Source: Amphimedon queenslandica
Taxonomy: Eukaryota > Porifera > Demospongiae > Haplosclerida > Niphatidae
Direction: 5' to 3'
DNA length: 46,148 nt
Assembly (NCBI RefSeq): GCF_000090795.2
Contig: NW_003546242.1
Coordinates: 4,924-51,071 of the forward strand
Shown here piece by piece: positions 45,140 through 46,148 of the stretch (positions are counted from its first letter, which is position 1; each line of letters starts with the position of its first letter). The notes beneath the pieces are model-generated. The model was not told the origin of the DNA and made no database searches. It was given only the letters and a program-made list of their open reading frames with translations. The position numbers were made by a program, and so were the translations under genes.

Positions 45140-46040
45140 AAAAGGCGTCCAATTAGCAATATTAGTCTTGCAATTTGGAAAACTACCTACTGGTTTTAGA
45201 GTGTATAGGGTGTATATGACCAGCAGGAATATAAAATACTGACTCATTAATGGACATGCATGTACCTACTGAATCAAAAGTAAATATTCTACTCCACTCA
45301 ATCATGATCTTTTCTCTTCCTTATAATTTGTAGAAAGACTGGCTATAGGGCATTACAAGTAGGAGAGTACAGAATTAAATTATTTTTATTACATGTTAAC
45401 AATACAGAGGTTATGCAAATAGCAATTTTGCTATAATAATATAAATATAATTTTGTTCCCATTTTAATTCACTTCTCTTTAATCTAATGATGGAGTCTAT
45501 TGTTGCTAAGAATACAGTACACCAGTGAGAGAATTTAAGAAACAAATTATTGAAGAAGCAAGAGTACAAAGAATTGACTGTGTCCTTGAATTAGACAGTA
45601 AGTACATCATGTGGCTATCATGCGACTATCATTTGACTTATTGTGTAGAAAGAGATTACTAAAGAAGAATTGAAGGTCACCTGGTAGAGTGTATCTTGAT
45701 CATCAATTGATTGAGAGATATTCATATATATACTGGTAGTGAAATGTATATGGAAATATTGAAAGGTCAGTATTTTAAATAATGAGGGTATTATTCTCAT
45801 ACTCTAATAGAACCTGAAAAGATGAAGCTCCCAACACAGATGCATGCAGGTGTATGTTAGAAGATGGTGTCCATCACAATTTTTAGTTGATCCAACAGAA
45901 GAAGTGATTCTAAAATAATGCTATGTAACTTTTTCCTTTAGTTTTCAGAGTTAAGTGGAGTTCCTGTTGATGCCATTTCTGTTGCAACAGTTAGCAATTG
46001 ACATTTCACTATCAGCCAGTTATTTTTCCTTTAAAAGTAG
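45140..46040 (+). pseudogene. inverted decayed copy of the USP47-like tail
   Basis: Plus-strand segments match successive minus-strand exons of the Death/USP47-like gene, in order. About 45175-45230 (PTGFRVYRV) matches the exon at 16966-16794. 45357-45411 (attaaattatttttattaca, ttaacaatacagag) matches 16668-16579. 45487-45600 (MMESIVAKNT) matches 16531-16413. 45659-45770 matches 16355-16255. 45812-45915 (caggtgtatgtt, tggtgtccatcacaat, gatccaacagaagaa) matches 15937-15807. 45945-46000 (LSGVPVDAI) matches 15144-15097. The exon order, and even the gttatg / gtaagt intron starts, are kept, so the copy came from genomic DNA, not a processed transcript. A 5-nt insertion (gtaca) near 45515 and a TGA shortly after, plus stops in other exons, break it. 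It is too decayed to code for the full region, and the upstream Death part is not visible. Confidence 0.85.
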
Positions 46041-46148
46041 AGTACATTATCAATGATCGTACACCATCAATTTTCGGACACTTGTTTTAGGAAAACTATA
46101 CATTGCCATCTCATGAAACTGCAAAGTTGCATGACAAAACTTGTAGCT

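Overview
The window looks like nuclear DNA from a demosponge, most like Amphimedon (inference). It is AT-rich, with compact genes, many short GT-AG introns, dense small foldback transposons and typical sponge families: Death-fold proteins with borrowed domains, fibrinogen-like type II membrane proteins, and beta-helix multi-pass proteins. I assembled exons by eye from splice sites, phase and protein family knowledge. No search was run.

Layout. 1-294 (-): broken dynein heavy chain fragment. 500-1515 (+): decayed fibrinogen-like copy. 1887-3290 (+): intact paralogue. 3736-13275 (+): 15-exon Kelch - coiled coil - ZU5 - acidic - UPA-like - helical gene (1141 codons). 14655-22781 (-): 26-exon gene joining a Death domain, a CARD-like bundle and a sponge module to the C-terminal half of a USP47-type deubiquitinase, with no protease domain (1223 codons). 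23022-28395 (-): 15-exon Death-domain gene ending in a CCCH finger and a UPF1/HELZ2-type SF1 helicase (1516 codons). 29617-31271 (-): small multi-pass membrane protein with a PPPY tail. 31755-34013 (-): intronless TRIM-NHL E3 ligase. 36814-38807 (+): DHRS11-type reductase in 7 exons. 40994-44329 (+): intronless beta-helix ectodomain plus multi-pass membrane protein. About 45140-46040 (+): inverted, decayed copy of the USP47-like tail.

How the genes relate. The three central genes (3.7-28.4 kb) are large multidomain proteins of the kind used in innate immune and cell-death signalling. The two minus-strand ones lie head to tail 240 bp apart. They share a helical plus alpha/beta module (one copy in the USP47 fusion, two in the helicase gene), and each puts a Death domain on a different effector: ubiquitin-pathway scaffold or RNA helicase. 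With a TRIM ligase nearby, the region reads as a Death-fold / ubiquitin / nucleic-acid neighbourhood. That functional reading is inference; the domain fusions are visible in the sequence.

Introns and spacers carry at least four small inverted-repeat element families, one hAT-like copy with an exact 8-bp target duplication, one foldback element nested in another element with a 5-bp duplication, two near-perfect hairpins and several microsatellites.
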